This document shows, piece by piece, positions 1-12,300 of a DNA stretch of 64,000 nt; positions within the stretch are counted from its first letter, which is position 1; each line of letters opens with the position of its first letter. The DNA is from Limnomonas spitsbergensis (Eukaryota; Chlorophyta; Chlorophyceae; Chlamydomonadales): assembly GCA_037349105.1 (NCBI GenBank), contig JAYJMM010000118.1, forward strand, positions 1,984,001-2,048,000, read 5' to 3'. The notes under the pieces were generated by a model that saw nothing but the letters and a program-made list of their open reading frames with translations, did no database searches and had not been told where the DNA came from. A program made the position numbers and the translations under genes.

Positions 1-3000
1 CCCCCATCTTCAGGTGAGCAGACGTGCAGGCACCACTGGATACATTGGGACCCAAGCAGCAGGCCGTGCTGCACCAGGCCACCTCCAAAGTAGGCCATGA
101 TGTTCCCTAAACTAAAGCATGCTTGAACAAACTGTGGGTTGCATGCATGGCATGGACTCACAGACAGTGAAGGTGCCGCCATCCACATCGCTCTGTTGGT
201 AGAACTGCGGGACAGCATGGTTCAATTTTCAGGTTGGTAACAGTCCACTGAGCAATCTTGCTTCATATAATCATATATAACGGTCCAATGGGCAATCTTG
301 GCTCAGATTCGTAACAGTTGATTGGGTAATGTACTAATGTTGTTTCAAATCACCACATCACGTTGCAGGTAGGGCTGTAAAATGTCAGGCTCCGTAAGTA
401 CATGTTGCATACTTCAAACAGTCCCTGGGCCAGGGTGTCAAAAGGGCACTTGAGACTCCCCTGAACCTGCAAAGCACGTCAGCAGTGAAGGCTCACCTTG
501 GCTCCATAGAGTGTGCCAGCCGACATGTCGCCGGGTGTGTCCATCACAAACTTCCAGAAGGCCGTGTTGGGCCCATCATCAGAGGAGTAGACGGTGCGGT
601 TATCTGGCATGACAATCCTAAAGGCAAAAGCAGGGGGGGCAGAGGATACGGCGTAGTGTGGGATGCATCAGTCGAGAGGTAGATGGTGCGGCTGTCGGGC
701 ATGATGATCTTGGGGACAGAAGCAGGAGGGTGACAGTGGACACTGCAGCCCTTTTGTTTGCATGGTCGGTATCAGCTTTGATTCGGCTAAATTCAATATG
801 GCCTTTCATCAGGGTCTGATGCAGCAAGAGGCCTGCTGCTTGGGGGCCACCAGCCGTAGGCCGATGAAGGCTTTAAGCTGTCGGACCCGCGGTGGTGCAT
901 ACGTGTCATGTATCAATCAAGTGCAAGCCCATGCCCTTGTGAATAGGGCATGCAATTATGCATGGAGCATTAAAGGAAATGATGCCTGGATGCCTAGAGC
1001 TTTGAGGGCAAGTCGTGCATGAAGTGTCCATCGAAATCATGCAGGCATGCAGGTCTTGTACAGAGCCCATGCGCGGACCAGAGATGCCCCCAACATTCTC
1101 AGTCCTACCAGAGCTCGTAGGAGTGGCGGCCCATGACAAAGTGCTTTGTAACTTCCACGCTTCCCTCCTCGTCTGTGATAGAAGCCTCAAAGGCATGGCC
1201 GTACATGTAGGGGCTGCACAGCAAGAGGCAAGGGGGCAGGATAGCATATGAAGCAGTTTCCCTATGAATTTATTCGTCCGACGAACTTGATCGATTTCAT
1301 GGAAATTGCGCTATGGTATCAACTATGAAGGGTTTTGTGTTGCCACTCATGATATCTGGCACCGGATGTCAGGTGTAGCCTTACATAGCCCAGTATACCA
1401 CAACACCTTTATCAAGTTCAAGACCGAGTAAATGGACCTCTAACATCACCATTTACGGGCGGCCTGCACATCTGTATCTTACAATTGATATAGTACAACC
1501 ATTTAGCCACTCCAGCAGCTCCAATTACTTCTGCAGTGCGCTACGCTGTTGCTGGCCCTTGCAAAAGAGGGTTTCGGGTGGATGCGCTGATGTTGTGACA
1601 CCCTCTGGTGACAGCTTTTGCTCCTCACTTGAACTCCTTCTAGTCAGCCTCCAAAGTGATGCTGTCCTATTAGCCCCAAAGGAGGGTTCTGTGACTCTCT
1701 TCCTTCATTCCTTGTGGCCCTCAAATGTTTTGTTACTCACTTGAACTCCTTCTTGATGTCCTCCATGGTGACGTTGTCCACTTCATAGCCCCAGAAGCGC
1801 ATGTGGCGCACAGTGGACGTGATATAGTCGGAGCAGTACTGAAAAGAGGTGGTCTCGGGACCATCGAGGCTGGTGGCCTGTTCAACACAGTAGGCTGAAA
1901 AGGCAACAAAGATAGAGGGCAGTGGCAATAGGTTTGGGTTTGAATGTGAAAATTTCGTAGGAAATGTGTGGGAAATGTGTGGGATTGGCATCTGAAGTGA
2001 TAAATCAAGGTAAAGAATGCAGTTACTGAGACGCAGCCTAGGTCCATGCAGCGCTGTAGCCCTGGGACCCTGACCCTCATTCCCTGCGGACCACAATTCC
2101 TTATTAATTTCCTTGTCCGCCGCAACTGGGCGGTGCCCATATCGATTGCAGGGTGCTTGCCACACATTCTGGGCACTCAATAGGGCATGCAGTCCACTGA
2201 CTCAAAAGTTATCCGTCATAACACCAAAACAGCAGCGAACCTGGCTTTGCCCTAATGCACCATGAAGTGGCTGAATTCCAATAGGAGCACTGCAGCTCGA
2301 AATAAAAATGACAACGGCAGTACATACGTGGATGCCGAGGTAGTTGAGGAAGTACAAATTCGGTCACATGGCCATTTGTAAATCTTAGTATCGGGCATTC
2401 CATACTCCTGTCAGCGGGCCTTTCTTTCTCTGTCACCATCCGGCCTTTCATTCTATCTATCCGACCTCAAGGTGGATTTCCCCCCCTTTCATCCTCAGGC
2501 AGGTATTTTGTTTCTCTTACACGACCAGACCTGTCTGTCCCCTCACCATCAGGTTCGTATTCCTCGCCGCCCGCATGAGAGCCCCAAGGGGTAACGGAGC
2601 CGGCACAAGGGCTCCATAGGCCTTGCAGCTCGAGGACAGGTCGGCCGGCTTGTGCCACACGGGCGTAAGGGTGCCGTCAGCACTTTGGTTGAGCTGAATC
2701 AGGCAGGGCAAGGGCACATCAGCAGTGAAATGAATCATGTGTGGGTGTGTGTTGCGCCGATGCATGAAAGACATCTGTAATGGTGAAATTAGTGCTTGCC
2801 AACCTTGGCAACATACAGAACAATATAGTGCAATTCACAGGCAGGGCAACATACAGCGCAACAAGCAACGCAGCGTACTGTGCAACGCACAATACCATGT
2901 GCAGTACAACGTACAGCGCAACATACAGCACAGGTTTCTTACCTTAGTAACGTACAGTGCAGACGGGTTAGGGGACTCAAACTGGGTGATGGCGTACAGG

Positions 3001-6000
3001 TTGCCTCCAGCGGTGTGGTGAATGGAGAAAAAGTCAGGATTGAATGAGATGTCATAGCCCCACTCGTTGGCCACCTGTGGCAGGCAGCAAACGAATTTGG
3101 ATGCAAGTGTGGAGGCAAACACAGGCATCGTGACGTACCGGTTCTTAAATTAGGCCCAGATTTGTGAGGCAGCCCCAGCATCCCCTCACATCAGTTTGGA
3201 CTCCACTCTTGAGGCAGCCCGGGCATCACTTCCTGTCGGTGAATACTGAGCGACCTCCTCTTGCTAGCATTTCCCCCTTGAATACCTGATCTGCCACTTC
3301 AGCTGTCAGTCGCCAGACATGAACTGTGATTGGGCAGATTTCCTGGCTGGATGGATGCAATAAGTTGACGTGGGGGTGTAGATAAACCTATTGCCAGTGC
3401 TTCTGACCACCTGCCATACCAAGAGTTTAACGCGACTGCCTCTGCCTGCTTAGTGGCCCGTTATTCTACAGCAGCAGCCCTGCAGAAATCTGAATCTAGG
3501 TAATTGCAATTTCTGGGGAATGCCACCTTCTCCTAGTTCAAGGTTCAGGGTTAAGGGACAAGGGTCTAGGGTTTAGAATTAAGGGGTTCTTCCGGGTGTC
3601 ACCCTACAGCCTCTGTTCCACGGGTATCACCTGCTCCTTTGCCATCAGTGGATTCATGTTCTTGTCCACGAGGGTGGCGACGGGGAGCGTAGAGTCAGGG
3701 GTGGTGTCGCCGGACCTGCATAGATTAGTAAAGAATGGTGACTTATATAATTGCTCCCATGGAGTATGCAGGTGGGAGAAGGGGCCTGTCACTTAAAGGG
3801 TCGGACGAGTCCCCCCAAACAGGGGGTTCGGCCGGGACGGAGCCTTTCCGCATAAAAAGTTCGACAGGAAAAAAAGAGAACTTTCGATCCGTTTTAAAAA
3901 GTGACAGGCCCCTTGGTGGGAATGATGTCAGCGGACCTGAATAATAATAATCACAGTACTGATAATGATAATACTAATAATGTAATGCATGAATATCGTA
4001 ATACTGGTACAGGAAATATGAAGGAATGTGTCGGGCCTGGTGTTTGGGCGGGGGGGGCAGACCTATACTAACAAATAAGTAACGGTGCATTTAAATCTTT
4101 AAAATCATTTATCATATGAGCGTGAATGGAGTTGGGAACGATGTTGCCGCACCTGAGCAAATAATCAATAAAGAAGGAAGGTAAACCAGTACCGTATTTA
4201 CTACTGATTTATCCGTACAGAATGCCACATCGGTGTATGTATTTATGAACTTAACTATAAGTAAATAAAGACACCCATGTGGCAGGGAAGGGACGGCGGA
4301 GCCGGCGCCGGGGGAATGGCCCGAAGGCTAGCAACTCAGTGAACCCAGTCCGGCAAAACCCGACGAAATTGGGGGGGATGCTAATTATGCCCCTAGCACC
4401 AGCCTGGGATTTCATATTATCCCACGGTCTGCCTGGTAATCTCCTTCCTTGGAATGACTGATAGCGACTCAGATAGCAACTTGGCGATAAAAGCGGGCGA
4501 GTTAATAGCCGAAATTGTGGCTGTGCCAGATGTCTCAGTAGCAAGCGAGGTGACTGCCCCTTTTCCCCTCTGTGAAGAGGCCAAGGCTCCCTCGTTGGTC
4601 CTGGCTTATGTGGCCTGCAATGCATCAGCCTGCACCGCACCTAAACAAGAACCCTACAGCTCAGGCAGATGAGGCTCCTGCAGCTCAGCCAGGCCGGGGC
4701 ACGAAGCCACTATGGCCACGTCACATCTCAATCAGCGAAGGTCTTTTAAAGGTTTGTCAATCATTGCTTCTCTACATCTTGTTAATAATTGCATTTATCT
4801 CTGTTGCGTATGAAGAAGGGTCCGTCAAAGCCTCACAGGCACCTGCCTTCCACAAGCTTCTTGCTTCATGGCTGATGAACCCCAAGCACCAGGACCGGGG
4901 AGTGTGCGGATATGTCTGCAAGGGAGCCCTGACAAACGGCGGATCATATGCCAGATTATTTCCGAACTTTAAAAAGAAAGTGTTTGGCCGGGCAAAAACA
5001 CTGACATCTACTTTCAGACCCCGACCATGGCCTAGGCTGCGGCTAAAAGCTGCTGCCCGGCCAAAAACGGCTACTTGGCTGACCCCGGCCCCTTCCTGCC
5101 AAGTAGCATGGATTGAAGAAGGCAGCCTCCGATTTCGGCCGAAGCATAGGACACAACTCCCATGCATCACATACCTGAAGATTACTTTGAAGCCTGGGAA
5201 CGCCGTGACCTTAGAGACGGCATCAGGGCCTTGGGACACATCAGCGGTGTGATGGCTGATGGCGACGTCGGCAGGGTTGACCTGCTCCAGAAGCCTCTTG
5301 TTCACCTTGCGTCCTGCGGTACGGGTATGAAACAGCAGCAGCAGACACTGCAGGCTTGGAAACGCTCTTGGGCACAGTCGTCACCATGTACAGCAGCCTC
5401 AAGCATGCAACCTGACATTCAGCAGGGTTCAACTGAGCAAGCTGAAGCTTTGCGGCAGCTCATCAGCCTTAGTCCTCAACAACGGTGCTACTCTGCAGCA
5501 GCAAAAACATTTGCATAAGTATTCCTGATGGCCGATCAGAATGGCAAAGACTCTGATGATGATGATGATGATGGGCGCCAAACTCAGCAAACAGCCAGGT
5601 GCTGATGAGGGTTTAAAATGCTATAGATGAAGCACTCATCCCGCATCGACATTCTCAGTGTTACTGATTGCATCCTGCCAGATGAGTGGAGTGGCCCTCT
5701 GGAATAACCTTGGCAACTGTTTATTATGCCGTGCTTCAGCTACTCTTCAGCTACATCAAGGCCTACGACCTACAGGGCTCGGTGCAGCAAGCACTGTTGC
5801 TTAGGCCACCGGCCGTAGGCTGGTCCAAGTTTGGCTCCCTGTCAATTGTTCGGTCTGGTGGTGGCCGCCCACTCAACTGCCCGACTTTGGTGGCTGGCCT
5901 GGTCTGCGCTCCCCAATAAGAGCAGCACTGCTACCTTTCCACTCAGCCTCGACTGCTGGAGTGCATAATTAACATGCCTGTGGCATGCAGGCCCGGGACA

Positions 6001-6268
6001 GACTAGGAACTGATGATCGATGAATCGATCCCATCCCATGACTGATGACTCCTTACAGTTGAACGGTCAACTACCGGATACTGACCTTCCGACAAGCCTC
6101 GATTGAAGTCAATCGAGGTGGTCGGCGTGTCATGTGGGGGAGAGGGAATGGATGGCTCAGTGACAGAAACACAAAAGCACGAGCTACCAGTACGTACGGT
6201 AAGTACGCACCCGACGCCACCGAGGCCGTCATGACGGTCAGGATCAAAGCTAGCTTGAACAGCATCAT
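1..6268 (-). CDS. PhoX-like (DUF839) phosphatase-family protein, partial, multi-exon
   Basis: Family members are secreted or cell-surface phosphatase-like beta-propeller proteins; a role in releasing phosphate from organic esters is inferred from the family. Recognisable exons in coding order are 3715-3608, 3074-2943, 2693-2547, 1877-1741, 1213-1109, 617-497 and 204-162. Family motifs are clear: an ITQFESPNPSALYVTK segment, CAGSVTPWGSHAGGEEYEPD, FNPYMYG (codon split across the 1741/1213 junction), GRHSYELWIVMPDNRTVYSS and GDMSAGTLYGAK. Junctions from 1877 downward keep phase; 3608/3074 and 2547/1877 do not, so small exons are probably missing. A possible first exon at 6268-6198 starts MMLFKLALILTVMTASVASG, a good signal peptide, and a further possible exon lies near 5330-5160; both are uncertain. 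The 3' end lies beyond base 1. The 2693-2547 exon carries an apparent frameshift, described separately. Confidence 0.8.
661..720 (-). pseudogene. Degenerate duplicate of the PhoX-like exon 617-497
   Basis: Read on the minus strand this stretch encodes KIIMPDSRTIYLSTDA, closely parallel to RIVMPDNRTVYSSDDG at the start of the true exon about 100 bases downstream. The similarity covers roughly 47 bases and then stops. It has an AG before it but does not give the right phase after the 1109 donor, so it reads as a relic of a partial tandem exon duplication and not as an alternative exon. Confidence 0.6.
2547..2693 (-). CDS. PhoX-like exon with apparent internal frameshift
   Basis: The exon begins in the frame LNQSADGTLTPVWHKPADLS, which joins the preceding exon in phase. 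The conserved family block GLWSPCAGSVTPWG followed by GGEEYEPD is encoded in another frame of the same exon, starting near base 2625. The shift falls around 2605-2650. The exon is exactly 147 bases, so the first frame also splices in phase to 1877; the conserved frame does not. This could be a sequencing or assembly indel, a real frameshift in a decaying gene, or a tiny missed intron or exon. Confidence 0.65.
2800..2942. repeat. Degenerate short tandem repeat next to a splice donor
   Basis: Variants of 'acatacagcgcaac' and 'acgtacagtgca' recur about every 12 to 18 bases across this intron stretch, ending directly at the donor of the 3074-2943 exon. The repeat is imperfect and purine/CA-rich. 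Confidence 0.55.
3538..3590 (+). repeat. Degenerate TTTAGGG-like run inside an intron
   Basis: Words such as 'ttcaggg', 'ttaaggg', 'tctaggg' and 'tttagaatt' follow each other without a strict register. The resemblance is to the plant/algal telomere repeat, but there is no perfect tandem array, so this is interstitial or simply G/T-rich intron sequence. Confidence 0.4.
3779..3914. mobile_element. MITE-like element, 136 bp, with 16-bp perfect terminal inverted repeats
   Basis: The left end AAGGGGCCTGTCACTT is the exact reverse complement of the right end AAGTGACAGGCCCCTT. The element is flanked by GGTGGGAG at 3771-3778 and GGTGGGAA at 3915-3922, an 8-base target-site duplication with one mismatch. 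The interior is A/T-rich near both ends and has no coding potential. Size, inverted ends and the 8-base flank fit a non-autonomous DNA transposon. Superfamilies with 8-base duplications include hAT and P, but the termini do not decide between them. It lies in an intron of the PhoX-like gene. Confidence 0.75.
4970..5170. repeat. Cluster of short inverted repeats
   Basis: GCTACTTGGC at 5070-5079 pairs with GCCAAGTAGC at 5098-5107 across an 18-base loop. Just upstream AGTGTTT and AAACACT flank a GGCCGGGC core, and a near-complement of that core recurs near 5055-5066. It may be a decayed hairpin-type element in a PhoX-like intron. No flanking target duplication was found. Confidence 0.4.
6089..6125. 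repeat. Cruciform-type palindrome
   Basis: CCTCGATTGA (6097-6106) and TCAATCGAGG (6109-6118) are exact complements separated by two bases, with an outer ccgac/gtcgg pair. Other GATCGAT-type palindromes occur near 6013-6030 and 6515-6555. They lie around the possible first exon of the PhoX-like gene and could be binding sites, but no function is shown. Confidence 0.4.
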
Positions 6269-6561
6269 GACGTGCTTCGTCCCTTCGTCGACAAGTACTT
6301 CGAGTCGCTCGCTCGTCTGCAGAGCAGTCACAGGTACGGTTGCACGACTTGCAACACCGATTGGGGGAGCACGTTTTATAACTCCAGTCCTCATCGGGTG
6401 GGGTTGGACACCGTCAATAGTGCGTGGTCGTGGGTGGGTGGGTGGTGGTCGGGTGGACGGTGGTTCAAGCTGGGGTTCAAGTAACAGATAGGCTCGGTTG
6501 CAGATTGACACGTCGCATTGATCGATCGCGATCAGGCGCATGGCAATCAATCGATTGAGCC

Positions 6562-6571
6562 GATATATATG
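6562..6571 (-). promoter_or_regulatory. Possible TATA-like element upstream of the PhoX-like first exon
   Basis: A run of alternating AT (ATATATAT) lies about 290 bases upstream of the candidate start codon at 6268 on the minus strand. Position and composition are the only evidence, and the first exon itself is uncertain. Confidence 0.2.
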
Positions 6572-9356
6572 CGCCCAGCAAGTTAGACACTGCTGTGCAG
6601 TATTACACGGATGTTACATGTTATAACCTCTGGATAGGATGGCGTATTGCCCCAAGTGGAGAGTGTTCCCTAATGTGCCGCCGCAAACATGTGTCCAGTC
6701 ATGCATCAGCCCCAATTCGTTGTTATATGATCTAGCGATCGAGCCAGTAGTGCCGCATGTGCTGCATGCTGGTCGATGTCCGTCAGACTTGACCGATGCG
6801 GGCCGATGCAGACAGAACTAACGAAGTTGCGTGCAATAATAAAGTAGTATAGTGACATGAGTGCACTTCCAGATGCACCTGTCTCACCTGCTGATTGGTG
6901 ATTGATGGATTAGGTGGCGCACTGGCGGTGGATGACAATCAATGTCCACAAGGATGTCCGTTCCCGATATGCGAATATATAGTATGCGATCCCGATATGC
7001 GATAGGATAGATGACTTCACCGTCTGCTGCAGCCTTTTCTTTTGCTTGGCCTTATCAAAGGGTATGGCGGTGCCTCACTACCTTGTTGCTGCTGTGTGGA
7101 GGTGTGGAGCGCGCGAGCAAAGACGCCCATGTACATCTCTGGTGCACATGTGCCAATTATTGAAATCGTGGCTGAAATGTCGCTGACTAATGGACGTTAT
7201 AACTCTCTGTTGGGTGTACGGCATTTCAAATGTCGTCGTATTCCGGATGTCCGGAAGACACGGTCTCGGCTTTCCCTGTACTTTCCAAAACCTAGCTGAT
7301 GCCCTAAAATCTCATGTGATGTAGGCATGCAGGCTTCCTGACATGATATTCATAGCTGAGCTAGATGTCCTGCCCAAGGACCTGAGCAGCACACTCATTT
7401 GTTTTGAAATCCATGTACCGGTAGATGTTACAAGATGCCTCGCACTCTCGCAGTCCAACAGTCCAATCTGATGAGAGGGCTTATGGGACGGCGAAGCCAT
7501 CAGCAGGAGATCCGCTGAACCAGCCTGAGGTTCACGACACAGATGCAAAATGTATGCACCTGACGTATGGTCTATTGGCCATGCGCTACAAGCCAACGCT
7601 GGGCTCTGGTTCCCACCCACCTCGATACCTTAATAGTACGGCATTTCTGGATCCTGCCGGCGCAGATCTGGCTCGCATACAGCCACACAGCCAGGGGATA
7701 TCCCCTGAGCACACAACGTGTGTCATAGCTGCGGACGGGATCGAAAGGTGTTCTGACAACATTGTTTAAACCTGCCCATCACATCCAATCTTTCGGCTTC
7801 CCCAATTCTACTGACACACGATATTGTGGTTTAGATAATCGAGATTCAGGGCCGGATACATAGGATAAGACTGAGGTCGGTTTCGGCACTCCCTACTTGC
7901 TAGCTGGTAGTTCCAAATGGTCTGTATACCATCGGCCTCTGCCGCCTCGACCAGCGGACGCTCTGCGACCTCGCAGCTGTGCGGCGGTTGGACGAATGGC
8001 CTCTCGCGACCCATCCTCAACTGCCGACCACGAAGAACGCCGCTACCGCCTCTGGTAACTATGCTGACAGACACTTGTCTACCTGCCTGCCACCGGTCGG
8101 TCGAGTCCTGGACCATGTCCCACCCACGCTCGGCCTCTGACCGCAGGGTGCCTTGGGTGAGCGGGCCATGCTACAGAAGCCAGACATTCGGATTCGGTCC
8201 ATGAGACCCTTTCTGGGGACGTGCGTTGACGGGTTGGGATCCGCGTCAGCTGCAAGGCGAGGACTCCCGGTGAGATGTCATGCACGCCCATGCACCGACG
8301 GTCCGACACTGGCGACACACGGGCAGACTGGCCGTTGCTGCTGCAGCATTGACGCGTCCGACATGACGACATCAGAGGCTGATTCAGCAGCTGTCCGTGC
8401 ATGTCAGAGAGAGGGGTGGTCATAAAGGGAAGAAAGCTAGTTTCTGTTCTCCAGACTGCCATTCTGGATTATGCTTGTGGCACTGTGTAGCACTTAATGG
8501 CACGTTATTCCCTATGTATGAAACTTTCTTACTCTGATAACTTCATGTAAGTGTGATTCAAGCTCCACACAATATGTCTCACCACCCTGAGAACATGGCA
8601 TACCTCTATGCTGCTTACGTCACCCCAAGTGCTGTATTCTGCAGGCAAGCTCCGCTGTTTTCTATGTTTGTTTCGCTCTAAGGCCACAGTCCAGTGACAT
8701 CCTGGCACGTGGCTAGGGGTCTTGGCAGTTCTGGCACCAATGTTTTGGCCACCAGGCATAGGCTGGTCAAGATAGGGTCACTATCAGCTCAACAGTGGCC
8801 ATCCAAGGACTCCTGAAGGGGGTCTGTTGTGCACCCTACTGGATGGCTCCTTCCTCTGTCACCAACCCTTTTTACCTGACTTCCATGCCTCCCTCTCATG
8901 GATTCTGTAGTTGAGAGCTATTGACTCCTCCAAAGATGACTTCCTAGACCGGCCAGGGAATCAGGTGGGAAAACGCTCCAGATATGTTGCATATATTTTA
9001 ATATTTCCGTAGTTTTTCAGAGTTTAGGGGGTTGATAGCCAAAGTGGGTGGGCAGCATTTTTTGTCTGCTGTACGAGTTGACATGTTGTGTCTTGGCAAC
9101 TTGTTTACCCAAACAGGTGAAAAGGAGCGTGGCAGGGTAGAAGGTGCTAGATGTCTTTTGCCGTCTCACCTCGCTAATTTTCCTGATGTGTATCTTCCTG
9201 CCTCATTATTTTCCCTACATGCCTCTTCTCAACCCACTCTTTCATCACGTGCCTCTCCTCACATCACTCATCTGCATGTCTCTCAACCCACCTCACTCTT
9301 TCTCATGTATCTCCCCTCATGTCTCACTCTTGTTTTGCCTGTGCCTTGCCTCACAG
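6572..9356. other. Unassigned stretch between PhoX-like gene and transporter
   Basis: No reading frame here has recognisable family motifs. It presumably holds the start and first exon(s) of the transporter that begins to be recognisable at 9357. One weak candidate is the plus-strand ATG at 8201, which opens a short Arg/Ala/Ser-rich stretch containing AARRGLPVRCHA, similar to a chloroplast transit-peptide cleavage region; no splice link to 9357 could be shown. Confidence 0.4.
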
Positions 9357-12300
9357 CAGCTGCTAGAGGGATTTTCAGGGTGGCGCAAGCGGTGGACCAT
9401 CGTGCTGCTGTGCTTCGTGGCGTTCATGCTGTGTAACATGGACCGTGTCAACATGAGCATAGCGATCCTACCCATGTCGCAGCAGTACGCTTGGGACAGC
9501 GCGACAGTCGGCCTGGTGCAGTCATCCTTCTTCTGGTGAGCGCAACAGTGTCAATTTTTAGGTGTACTGTCCACATGGGTTCCTTGGCCCTGCTTTGTGA
9601 CATGGTTGATTGTTGCTTTCTGCAGCCCATGTGGTTTCAGAGCCCCCAAGGGTTACCCTCTCAGTCAGGTTCCCCCTCCCTTCCTTGTATTCTGATGGGG
9701 CCACCTCTCCCTTTGTCCCCCCTTCCCTTCCTTGTGTTCTGCAGGGGATACCTTCTCACTCAGGTTGCAGGAGGCATCTGGGCGGACCGCTACGGAGGGA
9801 AGGTGGTGCTAGGCTTTGGAGTGGCCTGGTGAGTGGGGGGGGGGAGTTATGTGAGCCCGCCATTTTACATGGAGGTGAAAGGATGTGACATAATCTTAAC
9901 CTGAACCTCTGGGGGGGCTGTTTGGAGGGTCATGAAACTTTTGCTTTACCTTTGAACTAGCTCGTCCAGAGGTGGATGGCTTAGGGATCAAACCAACCTT
10001 AGCCTCCCCCCGCTCAATCGCTTCGCTCCGCTGCTGACCTGTGCCCACCCGCTGCTCTGTTGCCCACCAGGTGGAGTATAGCCACCGCCCTGACACCTGT
10101 GGCGGCCCAGCTGGGTCTGCCAGCCCTACTGGCGGTGCGCGCGCTGATGGGTATTGGTGAAGGGGTGGCGATGCCCGCCATGAATAACATGCTGTCCAGG
10201 TGAGGGGATGTGTGAACACCGAAACACTATGCTGAGGTATGGGGGGGCATGTCGAGATTGGAGTGGGGGGGACAATATGTCTTGGGGTGAGGGATCAGCA
10301 GGGGCACACTTCAGACCGTAGTCAGGGTTTCACATCGCCACATGACTCGCTAGCAACGTTCAATATTAAGCAAGTCATTTGAATCGAGTCGTTTGCAGGT
10401 AGTGCTCTTGAACGCGTCCTATCGCTATCATCTGTTGAGGGACGTATTTGTTGTAGCTGAAGTGTAGCCGAATCTGCAGGAACTGAACACGGCACCACTG
10501 CTGTCCCTGGGTGCAGGTGGGTGCCTGCCAAGGAGCGCAGCCGCTCCCTAGCCCTTGTGTATAGTGGCATGTTCGTCGGATCCATTCTGGGCCTGTCCCT
10601 TTCTCCCCAGGTAAGAAAGGTGTTTCATGTGTCATGTTGCATTTTGTCGTGGAAAACTGGTCTTATTTATTTATTGTATTATTGTTGCTTGCTGCTGACA
10701 ACATGACTGGCATGGGGCTGCTTAACTTATGGCTGTTGCATGTTGCAGATGATCATGACGCTTGGCTGGCCTTCGGTTTTTGTTGGTTTCGGATCTCTGG
10801 GCATTGTTTGGTTCTTGACGTGGCGGGTGAGTGGGTGGCGCGATGTGGGGGGCGGCCTGGGCCCATGGAGTCATGGGGCGTTATCTCTGTTTGTTTATGT
10901 GGCAGTCGGGCTGGGATATCTAGAAGGGGGGGGAGGGGGCAGGCAAATAATGCAAGAGAAGATCACCTGATTGCCTTTCCTGGTGCATGCCGCATGGAAT
11001 GAGTCATATTTACAAATGTCTCCATGAGGTCTCCACATCTATCATTTATGTTGCAGGTAGGTCGGCGGGCCTTGAGGGGAGGAGGCGGGTGGAGCATGCT
11101 GGGGTCAGGTGCTACCATAATAACAACACGTTGGATGGGGAGCTGCTTGTTATGTTCATGCTTCAGACTCATCTTCACCCCTACTCTAATTGCCGCTTCC
11201 CCATCTCACCTCACCCTGAGTTCAAGGCAGTAAGCACGGCCGCCAACGATATGGTTGTTTTCTTTTTAATATACTGGTTTAGGGGGTATGGTTTACGGGC
11301 ACACAGTTTCGGAAGACACGCCAGACCCCCTATGGGGGCTTGCCAGGGTGGCACGCTGGGAACATTGGGACCAAGCTACAACCGTCCCCTACGGCATGCT
11401 CCAGGGGCACCACTCGGTCAAAGGCTAGGACGTCTATGAGGTGTGGTTGGAGCGTGCTTGAAACAAAGCTGCTGACTGGCCTCCCCACTCCTCCCACCCT
11501 CACCCCTGCAGGCCAAGGCGGCTAGCTCACCTGCTGAGGATCTGGACATGTCCCCAGAAGAGCGCACGTACATCCTGGCGTCCACACCTGCATCCACACC
11601 TGGCGTACCCACAGTCATCCCTTGGAAAAAGTTGCTGTCACGAAAGGAGGTGTGACCCTTGCACTATGTTGAAGTAATCAGTCATTTGTTTATACTCAAG
11701 GAGGTTTATGTGTGTCCATTGCTCCATGACTCATTCCTCTATTACTCCCTTGGGAGCAGTTGCTGTGAAGGAAGGAGGTGTGTATGGGTCCATTACTTTA
11801 TTACTCCATTATATGTAGCAGGGAGGTGTAAAGTGGTATGTCCAATACTCTCTTGTGTTTGTGAATGCCTCTCCCAATGGCTCCCCCAGTGCCCCCCCCT
11901 CCTCCCTCACTGTCCTCCTCCTCCCTGTCTTATGGCTTCCAGGTGTGGGCTATCATTGTCTGTCACTTCTGCCACAATTGGGGCACTTTCATCCTTCTGA
12001 CCTGGATGCCCACGTACTATAACCAAGTTCTGGGCCTGGACTTGATGCACAGGTGAGAAGGGGGAGGGGGTGTATAAGAGGGTAGAGGGTGGGTAAAAAG
12101 GCTGGTAAATGAGAAGGTGAAGGGATGGAAAGGCTGATGCACGTCAACTAAACGCCATTTTGTGTGGATCAAGGAAGCCACCAGCTTGTCCTCCTTGCTG
12201 GGTGGAGGATCCCAGGGAGGGGCGGGTGGAAATAGGGTGGAGGCATATGATGATGACATGCTGGGATGAGAAGGACGGTGGCTTGAGGACAAACAGTACC

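Noticed and set aside
3538..3590. Telomere-like TTTAGGG words
   Set aside because: No perfect tandem array; similar G/T-rich text occurs in other introns (45160-45360), so it is not evidence of a telomere or fusion point.
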